From contig JAPQWV010001345.1 in the NCBI GenBank assembly GCA_027422505.1, forward strand, positions 1 through 64,000: DNA of 64,000 nt, in the 5' to 3' direction. A program made the translations under genes and the position numbers. Position 1 is the first letter of the stretch. Every line of letters starts with the position of its first letter. Shown piece by piece: positions 1 to 11,700 of the stretch. The notes beneath the pieces were generated by a model, which did not search any database, was not told the origin of the DNA, and worked only from the letters and a program-made list of their open reading frames with translations. Source of the DNA: Craterostigma plantagineum. Taxonomy: Eukaryota; Streptophyta; Magnoliopsida; Lamiales; Linderniaceae.

Positions 1-2
1 TA

Positions 3-1581
3 GGACAACAGAACGAAAAGATTAAGGAACTAGAAGATAGGCTAGCAAATAACTACAACTGCTTGGTTAGAAATCTCAACGAGAAAGCCATTTTAAATTG
101 TAGGATAACCGAAGCTACCTCTAAGATCACTAACTTAGAAGCTCAATTAGAAACATCAAATGCTAAGATTAGTGAGCTTAGTAAGGATTTAGACGCCTGT
201 CAAACGCTAAACTAACGGTGGAAAATAATTATGCTCTCCTAGGTGAGGAACGCAAAAAACTATATGCTAAAATTAAGAAAGTAGATGATATAGTTACGCG
301 TAGGGACAATCCGAACAGACCATATTTTTTAACAAGCCCAAGGATATAGAGTTCTATAATCCAATAGAAGACATAGGTTTCACTAACCCCCGGGTTCTAC
401 GGAAAAAGGAAATATACGATATTAAGAGCATGGGTTTAGGAGTAACCTCTCTTAGAGAATTCACAGAATCGACGTACCAAAATAGTTATGATTCCTCTAT
501 GAGTAAAACCTCACATGGCCTGAGATCCCCTTTGACTACGAAGAACTAAGTGAAAGAGACAAAAATAGGAAAGACTCTCTAACACCTGTCTGCAATTTAG
601 CTCAAGTTCTACCTCCTGACTCTCAAACACACCACGAGGAAGTTAAAGCAGTTAATTATAAAAATTCTCTCTACAAACCCCCATCATAAAACAGATAGAG
701 GAGTCACAGGCAAAGCTAGATAGAGAACGAGAGAATTTCGAAGCTGAAAAGAAAAAATTCTTTAAGGAGATGGAAAATCTCAAGGCCTCCCCTCGTCCTC
801 CCAAACTACCTCTCGTGCTATGACAAAAAGCGTGAAAATTGAAAAATTGCCTTTGAAAGACAAAAGTTCTAAAAATAATTCTGTTAAAAGTGCTATGACT
901 AATATTACTTTACCTACGTCTACAGGGAGCGTAGCGTCAGCACTAAAAACAAAGGCGACAGTGTCTAGCACTAAGATAAAGAAGGAGCCACTAGACTTAA
1001 CTATTTCTGAGCATGTTATTCCTTCTGTTACAATAAAAGACACTCGTAAAAATAAAAGAGCTATTTCCACGTTTAAGATAATTGCTTCTACTTGTTCAGT
1101 TCAGCAGATCACCTTTAGAAGTAACAACTTCGAAATAGGCTCTACGTCAAAAATTAATCATTCTGAAACAAATGCCACTAGGAAGACACATAGGAAACAA
1201 GATCCAGCCATAAAGAAAGCTTATGGCGCTGTACATGCTTGTACTCACCTAAGATATCCCGTAGATATTAAATCCCCCAAGCACCTTAGGAGATTACATC
1301 AAGAAAAGATCTTTTCCTCAATCAAACCTAGCAAAGCATTTGTACGTGCTGAAATTAACCTTCCCTGCAAGGTTCAGCCCAAATGGGTTCCGAAATCTCC
1401 GCCTAGGATGACAAAAGCCGAAAAGGCCAAGTCACCTAAGAGGTCAAACCCAAACCCACTTCTCCGAAAGTGGCTCGGGTTATCAAAACTCCCTCAAGTA
1501 ATAATTAGGAACTATATCAGAACCAAAAATTCTGCTAATCTGAGAGGACCCATGTTTAAATGGGTACCTAAAGCTCTCTAA
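3..1581 (+). pseudogene. Coiled-coil C-terminal part of gag, element A1 (broken)
   Basis: This is the region between the gag zinc knuckle (seen in A2) and the protease. The first frame (3-215) reads as heptad-rich sequence such as KIKELEDRLANN and NAKISELSKDLDAC, then breaks at TAA. Further frameshifts follow to about 780. From 820 there is an open 253-codon stretch, rich in Lys and Ser, ending in a block (KHLRRLHQEKIF, AFVRAEINLPC, QPKWVPK, FKWVPKAL) that recurs in elements A2, F and B. The ORF ends in TAA at 1579-1581, and the protease is open in another frame from just before that point. Sirevirus gag proteins are reported to bind dynein light chain LC8 through this half of the protein. 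Here that role is only inferred. Confidence 0.75.
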
Positions 1582-1582
1582 T

Positions 1583-3430
1583 TTGTTTTTGCAGATCCAT
1601 CATGTGTGGTACCTTGACTCGGGTTGCTCCACACACATGACGGGAAATCAAGAACTGCTGAGCAACTAAAATGACCAGCCAAACGGCAAAGTCAGATTTG
1701 GGAACAACGATTCAGCCCCGATTCTAGGACTTGGGGATATCATTCTGAAGAATTTGATTATAAAAGATGTCTCATACGTCGAAGGCCTCCCCATAACTTG
1801 TTCAGTATATGCCAGTTCTGTGACAAAGGGTTCCAGGTGGTCTTTCATGCTGACCGGTGCAGAATTTTGGACAGTCAGGACACAGAACTCCTCTATGGAC
1901 TTCGGAAATCAAACCTTTACACGATCAACCTGACGTCCGTGCGGCCCTCGAGAGTTGTATGCCTCATATCTCAGATTGATTTACAGAGGAACAGCTTATG
2001 GCATCAAGGACTGTCTCATCTGAATATGAAAGCTCTCCAACGTCTTTCTACGAAAAAGTTGGTTCATGGTCTGCCAACTATACTACTACAAAGGGAGCAT
2101 CAGTGTTCGGCATGCCAATTAGGAAAATGAAGCGAGCATCCCATCACGTCAAGCAACTTGCGTCTACATCTCGACCACTGGAACTAATCCACATGGATCT
2201 CTATGGGCCGATGCAGACTCAGAGCATAAATGGAAGAAAGTACGTGCTAGTGATCGTCGATGACTACTCTCGCTACACTTGGACAAAGTTCCTCTGAACC
2301 AAAGATGAGACCGGTGACTTGATAAATAATTTTGTGAACACCACCCAGAACTTGCAGCAGTAGACTATCCAAGTCACATAAACAGACAATGGCACTGAGT
2401 TAAAGAACAGACGTCACAGTGAATTTTATCAAAAACTTGGGATAAGTCAACAATTCTCAGCCGCAAAAGACCTCAACAAAATGGGTTCGTTGAAAGGAAG
2501 AATCGAACATAGTGGAAGCAGCTCGAACAATGCTGATTCATTACGGACTTCCACACTTTCTATGGGTTGAAGCAGTTAATACCGCTTGTTTTACTCAAAA
2601 CAGGACGGTGGTTCACAAAAGGATCAACAAGACTCCGTACGAGATTGTGAATAATAGAGTACCCAATATCTCTTTCTTTAAAGTCTTCGGTGCAAGTGCT
2701 TTGTGGCGAACGACCGAGAGCAATGTGCCAAGTTCGACCCTAAAGCATTCGAAGCAACTTTCGTCGGGTATTCTTCTACCTCGAAAGCGTACCGAGTATA
2801 TATCAAGTCCAACCACACAATCAAAGAAAGCTACAACGTCATTTCCACGAAGTGGCAGATATGGCTTCTGGTCAAGTCTGTCCAGGAACCGTGCTTAACC
2901 CGGTGGCTCCTACACACCTCAGTTCAGGACCCGTATCCAAACAGATAGCTTCTGAATATAACAGTTCAGAACATGTTTTCACCGGTGTGTTGGCACAAAA
3001 CCAACAGAAGATGGCACCTACTTTGAAATCAACGTTAGAAGAAGCATTAAGACTAGCATTACACGATCTAGACTCTCTCTTCGAGCCCGTATATCGGTCA
3101 CACATTGCTACACCTATAGTGGATTCTCCACCTAACGAGACCGATGTACCTAGTACTTCTCACGTCCCTACTTCACCCGATTCAGATTTGCCACAGAATA
3201 ACGAAGAACCAACAATGGTTACTGAGGAAGAATCATCAGAGACGATCGTTCCAAGTGCAGAAGTGGAACTTCCTCAAACATTGAACAATCGGAGATAATT
3301 GGAAATCTAGAACCACAACTGGCTGACGTATCTTCCTCAGCCCTGCCGCATGAGCACAAGTGGAGTAGTTCCCATCCTGTTGATCAGATAATTGGCGATC
3401 ATTCGAGCGGAATAAGGACACGTCGTCAGC
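1583..3430 (+). pseudogene. Protease, GAG-pre-integrase and integrase of element A1 (broken)
   Basis: The aspartic protease is marked by VWYLDSGCSTHMTG from about 1607, the DSG active-site triad of copia proteases. GAG-pre-integrase sequence follows (LWHQGLSHLNMKAL, then CSACQLGKMKRASHH near 2100-2150). The integrase core begins at MDLYGPMQTQSINGRKYVLV (about 2190), with the second catalytic Asp in DNGTE (about 2388). The third catalytic segment is frameshifted near 2480-2515. Stops sit at 1668, 2297 and 2363 among others. From about 2850 to 3430 runs the acidic, poorly conserved linker between integrase and reverse transcriptase. In an intact element these domains are cut from one polyprotein and act in the particle and nucleus. 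This copy cannot make them. Confidence 0.85.
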
Positions 3431-5075
3431 TCAATCTTTCAGCTGCTTCTTAAGCCAAAATGAGCCTACTAAAGTAACAGACCCACTACGAGACCCGGAT
3501 TGGATAATTGCAATGCAAGAAGAAATTCATCAATTTGAACGTCTTCAAGTGTGGACCTTAGTACCCCGTCCACATGGGAAAACAATAATCGGAACCAAAT
3601 GGGTATTAAAGAATAAGAAGAATGAAGATTGTGAAGTGATCCGGAACAAAGCAAGGCTAGTTGCGAAGGGCTACAATCAACAGGAAGGCATCGACTACGA
3701 CGAGACATATGCTCCTATTGCCCGAATCGAAGCTATCCGCCTTCTCCTGGCTTATGCGGCTCAAAAAGACTTCAAAGTCTATCAGATGGATGTTAAGACC
3801 ACCTTTCTCAACGGCGTGTTAAAAGAAGAAGTCTACGTCGCTCAGCCAGAAGGCTTCGTTGATCAAGAAAATCCCGATCACGTCTATCGATTGGACAAAG
3901 CTCTCTATGGATAAAACAAGCCCCACGAGCTTGGTACGACTTGAGTGATTTCCTCGTGAAGTCTGGATTCATACGAGGAACAATAGACACAACCCCCTTC
4001 ATCAAATGGCAAGACAAAGATCTGATGGTCGTTCAAGTATACGTCGACGATATCATCTTCGGATCAACAAATCCGCAGCTTTGCATATGAAAAATAAGTT
4101 CGAGATGAGTCACATGGGAGAGATGCAGTTCTTCTTAGGACTACAAGTCAGGCAACTCGAAGATGGGATTTTTTTCAGTCAGACAAAATACATCAAGGAT
4201 ATTCTGAAGAAATTCCATCAAGATCAGAGCAAGCGTCTTAGCACTCCTATGTCACCAAGCTGCAAGTTGGATGCTGATTCCACTGAAAAGCCGGTCGACA
4301 TCACACTATATCGCAGTATCATTGGATCTCTTCTCTACCTCACTTCGAGCCGGCCAGACATCATGTTTGCCACTTGCTTATGTGCCCGTTTTCAAGCCAA
4401 TCCCGAAGAATCCCATATGCTCGCGGTCAAAAGGATTCTGCGTTACCTTAAGGGCACTTCTACCCTCGGACTATGGTATCCAAAGGGTACAAACTTCAAT
4501 CTTATCGGCTATACTGACGCTGATTATGCAGGTTGCCGAATGGACACGAAAAGCACGTCAGATGGCGCTCAATTTCTAGGCGAAAAGCTGGTCTGCTGGT
4601 CATCCAAAAAGCAGAACTGTGTGTCAACTTCGACGGCCGAAGCGGAATATGTGGTTGCCGCCAGTTGTTGCTCCCAGATGCTGTGGATGCGGACTCAGCT
4701 TCGCGACTATGGATACAATATAAATAATATACCCATATATAGTGATAGTCAAAGTGCCATCGCTATTACTTGCAATCATGTTCATCACTCACGCACAAAA
4801 CACATTGACATTAGATATCACTTTATCAAAGACCATGTAGAAAAGGCACCATAGATATGTATTTCGTGAACACGGAGTTCCAACTAGCTGACATTTTCAC
4901 CAAGGCATTGGATGAAAACGATTTCAATTCCTTTCGGAAAATTAGGCATGTTGAATCTTCCGTAATACGTGCTTTACCTGATCTTCTATGCTACAAAATG
5001 TTCTATGCTATGTGTTTTCGTTGCGTATATGCTTTATCTTGCGTGAATTTCATAAATAAAAAAAATAAAATTTGA
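3430..5075 (+). pseudogene. Reverse transcriptase and RNase H of element A1 (broken)
   Basis: RT_RVT2-type reverse transcriptase. The N-terminal part reads [21 protein letters not shown] and [17 protein letters not shown]; a palm motif VYVDDIIFGS lies near 4036-4065 but in a frame different from its flanks. The later part, open from 4006 to 4854, contains FFLGLQVRQLEDGIFFSQ, SRPDIMFATCLCARFQ and the RNase H motifs DADYAGC and STAEAEYV. A one-base slip near 3913 (after ALYG) and a TAG at 4852-4854 break the frame, and the end continues in another frame as FQLADIFTKALDENDFNSF. Nothing like an envelope follows directly. The 5,076-8,758 spacer separates it from the 3' gene. Confidence 0.88.
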
Positions 5076-8000
5076 TACATATAAAAATAATATACATATA
5101 CCTATAATAAAGGGGATGAAGAAATTCTTTAGGATGCTTTGATCTAAAGTCACTTAGAATTTTACCCCGACATGCGATCGATTTAATTGCTTAATTTTGT
5201 CAGTCTAAGTCGCATTCTTATGTCTAAAGGACATTAGGTTGCTCCACTAGACACAAAGCCACTATACATACGAGAGGTGTCAAGCCTTGATCATTTCTTT
5301 CCTTGAATCTATTTCTCGAGTGAGTCACACATCAATTGCTTGTCTTAACTCACACATCAATTGCTTGTCTTAACTAGTGATACTTGGCTTCATACTCACC
5401 TTGCCTCAGATCGTTAGGAAAATGATAAGGGCGCTTAGGTTATTCCTCAATCGGCCTTATAAAATTTTTTTCCTCTTAATCATTAGCCCTTAGTCATCCA
5501 ATTTGAGCCTTCTCCGACGTCCTTTTATTCCTTTGAATCCCATTCCAAGCCTTCAACCGTATTCTATACTCTTCGGATGGTTATTCAAACGAAAAAGGGA
5601 GGGGGAGAAAATAAGGAGGATGATAACAAAAGAAGGCATTGCTCAACGCGCAAAAATCAGACCAAAGGAACCTGCCTTCCGACTATCTCTTAGAAGGTGG
5701 CATGGATCCTGCTGTGAACTTCTCCAGCGATAATCTCTACGCTCGTCAGAACGACTGGAAAGAGGAGCACCATGAAGTGAGCTTCTCCAACGATAATCCG
5801 GTCTTATATCGGGAAACGAGAAGAGGAGCGCAGCCTCGGGTACGAATTCCATAACCGTGAACTTTTCCAAATAGATAATCTCTGAAACCTCTCTAGGGAT
5901 TAAGAGAAGAGGAGCACGGTATCGGCCCGAGAACCAACAAGAAGAACTCCGCCCTACGATAATCTCCTATAACCTCGTGGAGAAGCGGAGCTTCAGCTTG
6001 AGCATAACATAAAAGGGGATAATTCTTAAAAGAAAAGGAGGGAGAAAAGATCGAATAAAAAGAGAGAGAAGACGCCGAAAAACAAAAGGAGACGGACGTA
6101 GAAATAGAAGATGACGAAGAGATAAGCTCAGTTTCCTCTAATTCCTTCCTTTCTAAGTCCGAGCCAAACTAAAATCCTTACAACCCTTTGATTCCAATCG
6201 ACGATCTCTCGCTTAGGTGAAATGATTAAAAATGCCTCGATCACAGGTAAATTGACCTAAAATTGCTTGTGTTGACTTGAGCGATATAAATATAAAATCC
6301 CAAGTTAAAAGTAATTGAGTGCTAGAGCGAACCTAGTGAGAGTTGTCGAAATAGACCAGTCTATGAACTTAGGACTTTAGTTTGATGACATGACTTGACG
6401 GCATTTTCTTCCTTGTGACGATTTATCAAAGCAAAATAACCTGACCCCATACTATAATAATTTTAAAAAAAAATCTTGAAAGAAAAATTTCGCACATTTT
6501 GACATGAAATGTTATATTTCATATACGTTGAATTGACTAAATGCGAATTTATTTTATTCTCGCACATTCTAAATGTAATTTTCAATTGCGATAACATTCT
6601 TTTCCGTTGCTCTTACCCTCACACAATACCTCTAGTACACGGTTTCGGGGACCATGTATATGTGCTTATTAGGCAAAATTGTGTGTTATATGCTCGTGAA
6701 TTAAATTGTTTTCATATGCTTGCATATTTAGTCAATTTTTGCGCATTATTTGAGGGGGAGCAAATATAAAAATAGTGCATTAGCTCCAAATGTTCTTGAC
6801 GTTTTTATCTAAGCGTTTCAGATTTCCTTCAAACAAAATTAAGGAGTGAGACGTCGACACTACAAGGAAAGGAGCTAGTCACACACCAAATTAACTCCAA
6901 TATTTCTAACATTTTTCTTTCTAAGTGGTACAAATTTTTTAAAGCACTGCCAGAGAAGCTAGACGTTTACACAGAAAATACATGGAGTTAATTGCATTTA
7001 TTTTAAATTCTCGGGGGGAGCTTTACAATGTGATTTTATTTGAAATATGGATCAATCTGAAAATTTTTAGAAGCACTTACAATCGAGAAATTGGATATAA
7101 GAATTAACTCGCTAACATAAGTTTCTCGATCGTAAGATAGTGTTGGGAACAATTGTTGATTAACTACGATAATTTGCGATCGAGAAAATTGAATTGAAGA
7201 TCAATTTTCGAATCGAAAATTTCTCGAGCGCAAATAGTAATGGGCCTGTCCCATATCATCGCAAAACGTCAAATCGGAAACCCAACATTGAATTACAGCG
7301 AGTAAATAAAAGTTCATATTTGTGTCAGTCGAAAAACTTTTTCTCACGCAACCCTAAATCGCAAAAATTCTCTGGCGAAAAACTTTCACAGACAGTTCAA
7401 ATCACTCACAAATCTTTTCATTTTCAACTCAAAATTGTCTGCTTAAGGTATAAATGAGAATCTGTTGATAGTTGCGTGTGATTTAACGTAGTTAGCATCT
7501 GCTTTTTGAAGTTCTTCGCATGTTTAAGTTTAGATTTCCGTCAGTTCTTCAAAACTGAGAAATCGTATACTGTTTTATAGTGATTTAGGCTTGATTATGA
7601 GTGTTATCTGAGATTAATGCCTGCACTTAACATAGTTTCGATGATCTTGATGAATCTGGTAGTAAAACTCTTCTGATAATCTGCATCTTCGACAGATATT
7701 TGAGTTTCAATAAAACTGGGTTTTTGAATGTTTAAAGGTATCGAAGAACTTTGTCGATCGCAAACAATCTTAATTGAATTCCGATTCAATTGAGATACTG
7801 TTCGTGTCAAACTAGTTCTCGATTGATAAAAATCTGACTTAGTCGTTAAGATAGATGATTTTGACCGAAAAATTACTTACCATCGAGAAATCTAATTAGG
7901 ATTTTCTGTGTGCGAAAAACTTAAGCACTGAATAAATAATTTAGATGCAAATTTTATCGAGCGCAAAACTTACTATCGCAAAATAGAATTTTCGAGTAAT

Positions 8001-8758
8001 TTGATTTTGGTCGTAAAAATTTAGCAGCGAAAAAATTAATTTTTCAACGCTTAATTTTTCGATCGTAAAATTCGCCGCTTCGGACTTAATTGATTGAAAA
8101 ATTTCACTATGGTTGACTTAGTCTCTCGTTGACTAATTTCTCGATAGAATTATATCGAGCGAAAAAATTTTTTGATACTTACAATCAAAAATCACATGCC
8201 GCTCGACAAATTTCAAATCGAAAATTTTATTCAATCGAGGAAAATTTCTCGATAGTAAATTTACCTGAGAAATAATTTCTCAAACGTAAATTTACACGGA
8301 ATTTTTCTCGATCGTAAAATAGATCGACTACGGTCTCGATTTCAACTTCAACACTTAGAAAATTTTTCTAAGTCTTTTACTCTAGCGAACATTAGCGAAT
8401 AATATTTTTTGATCGAAAAATTAAACTGAGTCATTACAATTGAAATCAATGCATAGGAAATCAATTTGAAAATCAATTTTATCGAGCGAAAAATTTCTCG
8501 GCATGAACAGTACCATTACTTGCGATTAAACACTTAGAAAAATTTTCAAACTCTTTTTCACGCGAATAGGTGTTTAACTCAAAATTACCATCATGCCATT
8601 ACATTTTTTAAAATCGAGATTCCTATATGCATATCATACGATTTCAATTCAAAATTCAACATGTCATGACTTGATACAATATTATAGTTTGATGAAATTA
8701 AATTCATTCTCGACGAATATCAAAAATTATGAACTAATGATTTGTTATATTTTTTCAG
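5076..8758 (+). other. Long non-coding spacer of element A1 between RNase H and the 3' gene
   Basis: No credible coding frame is visible in 3.7 kb. The first kilobase matches A2 in reverse orientation (43,900-44,970), so it belongs to the element and is not an insertion. It holds a four-unit degenerate repeat (separate entry) and two polypurine tracts resembling the one next to the 3' LTR: GAGGGGGAG at 6,752-6,760 and GGGGGGAG at 7,013-7,020. From about 7,080 to 8,758 it is AT-rich and filled with short TCGA-centred words such as TTTCTCGATCGTAA and TCGAGCGCAAA, also common in the 5' leaders of A2 and B. A possible splice donor (TTAAG/GTATAA) lies at 7,447/7,448, and an acceptor-like sequence ends at 8,758. 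Confidence 0.7.
5690..6000 (+). repeat. Degenerate tandem repeat in the A1 spacer, about 66-85 bp units
   Basis: Four related units each contain a core like CTTCTCCARCGATAATC, starting near 5,714, 5,780, 5,858 and 5,943, and linked by GAGGAGCRC-type words. The same four-unit array is present in reverse orientation in A2 at about 44,070-44,350. It therefore predates the separation of the copies. It has no coding continuity. Confidence 0.6.
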
Positions 8759-11700
8759 ATGGATCGCTATCCAACATATAATCACATATACGAGAAGTCC
8801 TTATACCTCAATGTCCACGACACGAACTTCCGATTGGACCTGTCCACCTTCCGGTGTCAAGACGACATTATCGTGTCTATCCTTCAAGGCCATCCACTAT
8901 GGCATGGACTTACCGTGACGGCATCAGTGCCGATGGTCTACCTCCAGCAGTTTTGGGGGATGATCAAAAGCATCATCTTGGACGGGGGATACCATTTCAC
9001 GACGGTCGTAGGGACAAGGCACATCTGCATGGGCAAGAACGAGTTCAGAGCTCTACTTGACCTCCCTCACAGCCAAAACTACGACCCCCTCCCATCAGAT
9101 GAAGAACTAGTGGCTGATTTCCTCCAAATGGGGTACCGTCCTCCGCTCACCAAGCTCGCTCAGGTTTAGAGCAACGGTATCCCTCACCCATGGAAGACAC
9201 GATTCGGGATCGTGAACAAGTGTCTATCTCCGAAGCACGCCGGCTTCGATAAGGGCAACGGTCACATCCTCCGGATTTTTCACGGAGTCGTGTTCTCGCG
9301 GAAATACGATTTCGCCCAGCTGATCTGGAACGACCTTGCAGAACAGATCAGACAAAAGGAGAACAAGCGGTCCAAGAACGTGCCGTACGCGAGATGGCTC
9401 TCCGTCATCATCCGCCAACACATGAAAATGTACGCGCAGAACATTCCTCGCCTGCCCTCGGGAGGAACCTATCAGCCGCCCCGGCTCAAATTCTTCCACA
9501 ACCCAAGGCTGGTGGACCTTGCACAGCCTTCGATGCCAATTCCGCTCCACCTACTCAGGCTCGCCGACCCTGCGGGAGCTGAGTATCAAAGATTCTGTCG
9601 GAAACACAATCTAACTGAGGAAATGATCAGAGGACCCCCGGCAGATGTACACATGAGCCCTCCCCAACCGCAACATCACCAAAGCCCTGACGACGCGATG
9701 ATAGATGTTGTCGTTCAGGAGCTTCAACAGGAGTCTCCATTGGTCGAAGAGCCAATGCCCGACGTAGATGATACATTGATAGACGTCGTGGCTACTGAGA
9801 TGGCGCTCGAGGCTCCTGCACATGAATATCAAGTGGAAGTGCCTGTTAATGTTGGCGTGCTCGAAGAAACCTTTGAGGAGGTTCTTCTACCAGTAGCATA
9901 GCCCGGAGTAGAATGGGGCAAGGCTCTCTTCCACCGGTGACAGATCAGGCACTGGATGACGTCGATCGTGACCTCACTCCTCACACGGCCACCCCGTCTG
10001 ACACGGAGTCGGATGAGGAAATAAGCCTGATAAGGAGGACTCCCAGGAGACTTAACATTCAGCTGGAGTCCCTCTTCCCAGCCGTCACCAACGCACCAGA
10101 TACTACGCTGACCACATCTACAAGTGTTGCTGGCACTTCTTCGCTCAATCTTCAGCCGCAACCAAATCTCGTGGTGTCTGGTTCGCAGGCACAACCCGAG
10201 CCTGCCACAACGCCCATAGAGCCGAATCTTCAAGATTCGACTCAAGGATTGGGTGGAAGTCTCATACAGTCACAACCGCAAGTGACTGTGAGCCAACCTG
10301 AAGAGTCGGTGCCTACTCAAGGGTTGATAACAGGCGACATCAGTCGTCGTGGTCCATCTCAAGAGGCGTCCGCACCCTTTGTGGTGAACGAGCAGTTCCA
10401 GGCTGCTCTCTCAGCCGCTGTACAGTCTATGGAAGACAAAATCACGGAGAGAGTACTCCAAGCAATCGAGACATCCCGAAGAGATATCGGGAAAGCACCT
10501 ATCTCTGAAGGCACCTCGTCACAACCCAACCTCACACCTCCACAACCCACACCCACCGACCCTCTACAAAACTCTTCCATCCTAATCAACCCATACACTA
10601 TCCCAATCACCGAGCTCCATGACATCCTTCTGGCCCGCCTCATAGGTCTTACCATACGATCACCTCAGGAAGAGTCCCTCTATAGGCGACTGGTAGACCA
10701 TCCTGAGCCACCTACCCAATCATGCCGAGGCCAAAGCTCTCACTTCCGGCGCAGACATGACGATCCTAACGATCAGGACCATCATGAGGGGAGAAGAGGC
10801 CAAGGACATCAACAAGTGGCCTAGGACAAGGCTCGGGCGCTACGCAGACAAGCGCTGGAGCTGGTGAAACCCAAACTACCCACCAAACCCAAACACAAAC
10901 CACCCAAACCCAAACTACCCACACCACGCACCGCAATGCCCACATCGACCCACCAACCTTTCATCTCAGGACGCCTCCGCACACACCACCGATCTACTCA
11001 AGCCCCTTGCTTCCGGAAGAAGAAGCAGGTGCTGCGATGCTTGTATCTCTAGCAGCTACCCAAGCCACTCCCGCTGTCGCTGCAGACCAACCGGGACCCA
11101 CCCTCTGGACATGGCGTCAATCCACACGAGGTCCTAGACAAGTATATCTTCGAAGGACAGTGGATGACCCATTCCATGCCCGAGGAGCATCAAAAACGAC
11201 GGCTTCACGACGTTCGGCGCTTTCTACAACAAGCATCTATAGACCTCGTAATCATAGAAGACGACGAGCTTTAAGAAGGTGAAGACTACGAGCAAGATAT
11301 CCCAAGGCTACCAGAGTTAATCGCTCAACGGGCGGTTCCCCCTACAAGGCTAACGCCAGGGACCGTTCGGATCGACACACCATGGGAGAACATCCTAATA
11401 GAAATCCCCTTCCTAGGAGAAGTTCGTGAGAACATTTGGATGTCTCCGGATAGAGTGAAGAAGCCGAACGAATTCGAGCTTAGAGCGATCTCTCATTGGG
11501 ATCAGTAGAAGAGGATGACCTACCTCTGGATGCTGACCAAACAAGGACCTGATATAAGGTTGGGGATGACTAAGGCACAAGCCAAGAGCCACTATAAGAG
11601 TCTCTCTCCAATAAGCCAACTACTCAGCATCTACTGTGACAAAGGAGGACAACACCTCATTACACCATTGAGCGCGTAGATAGAACTCGAGAAGATCTAA

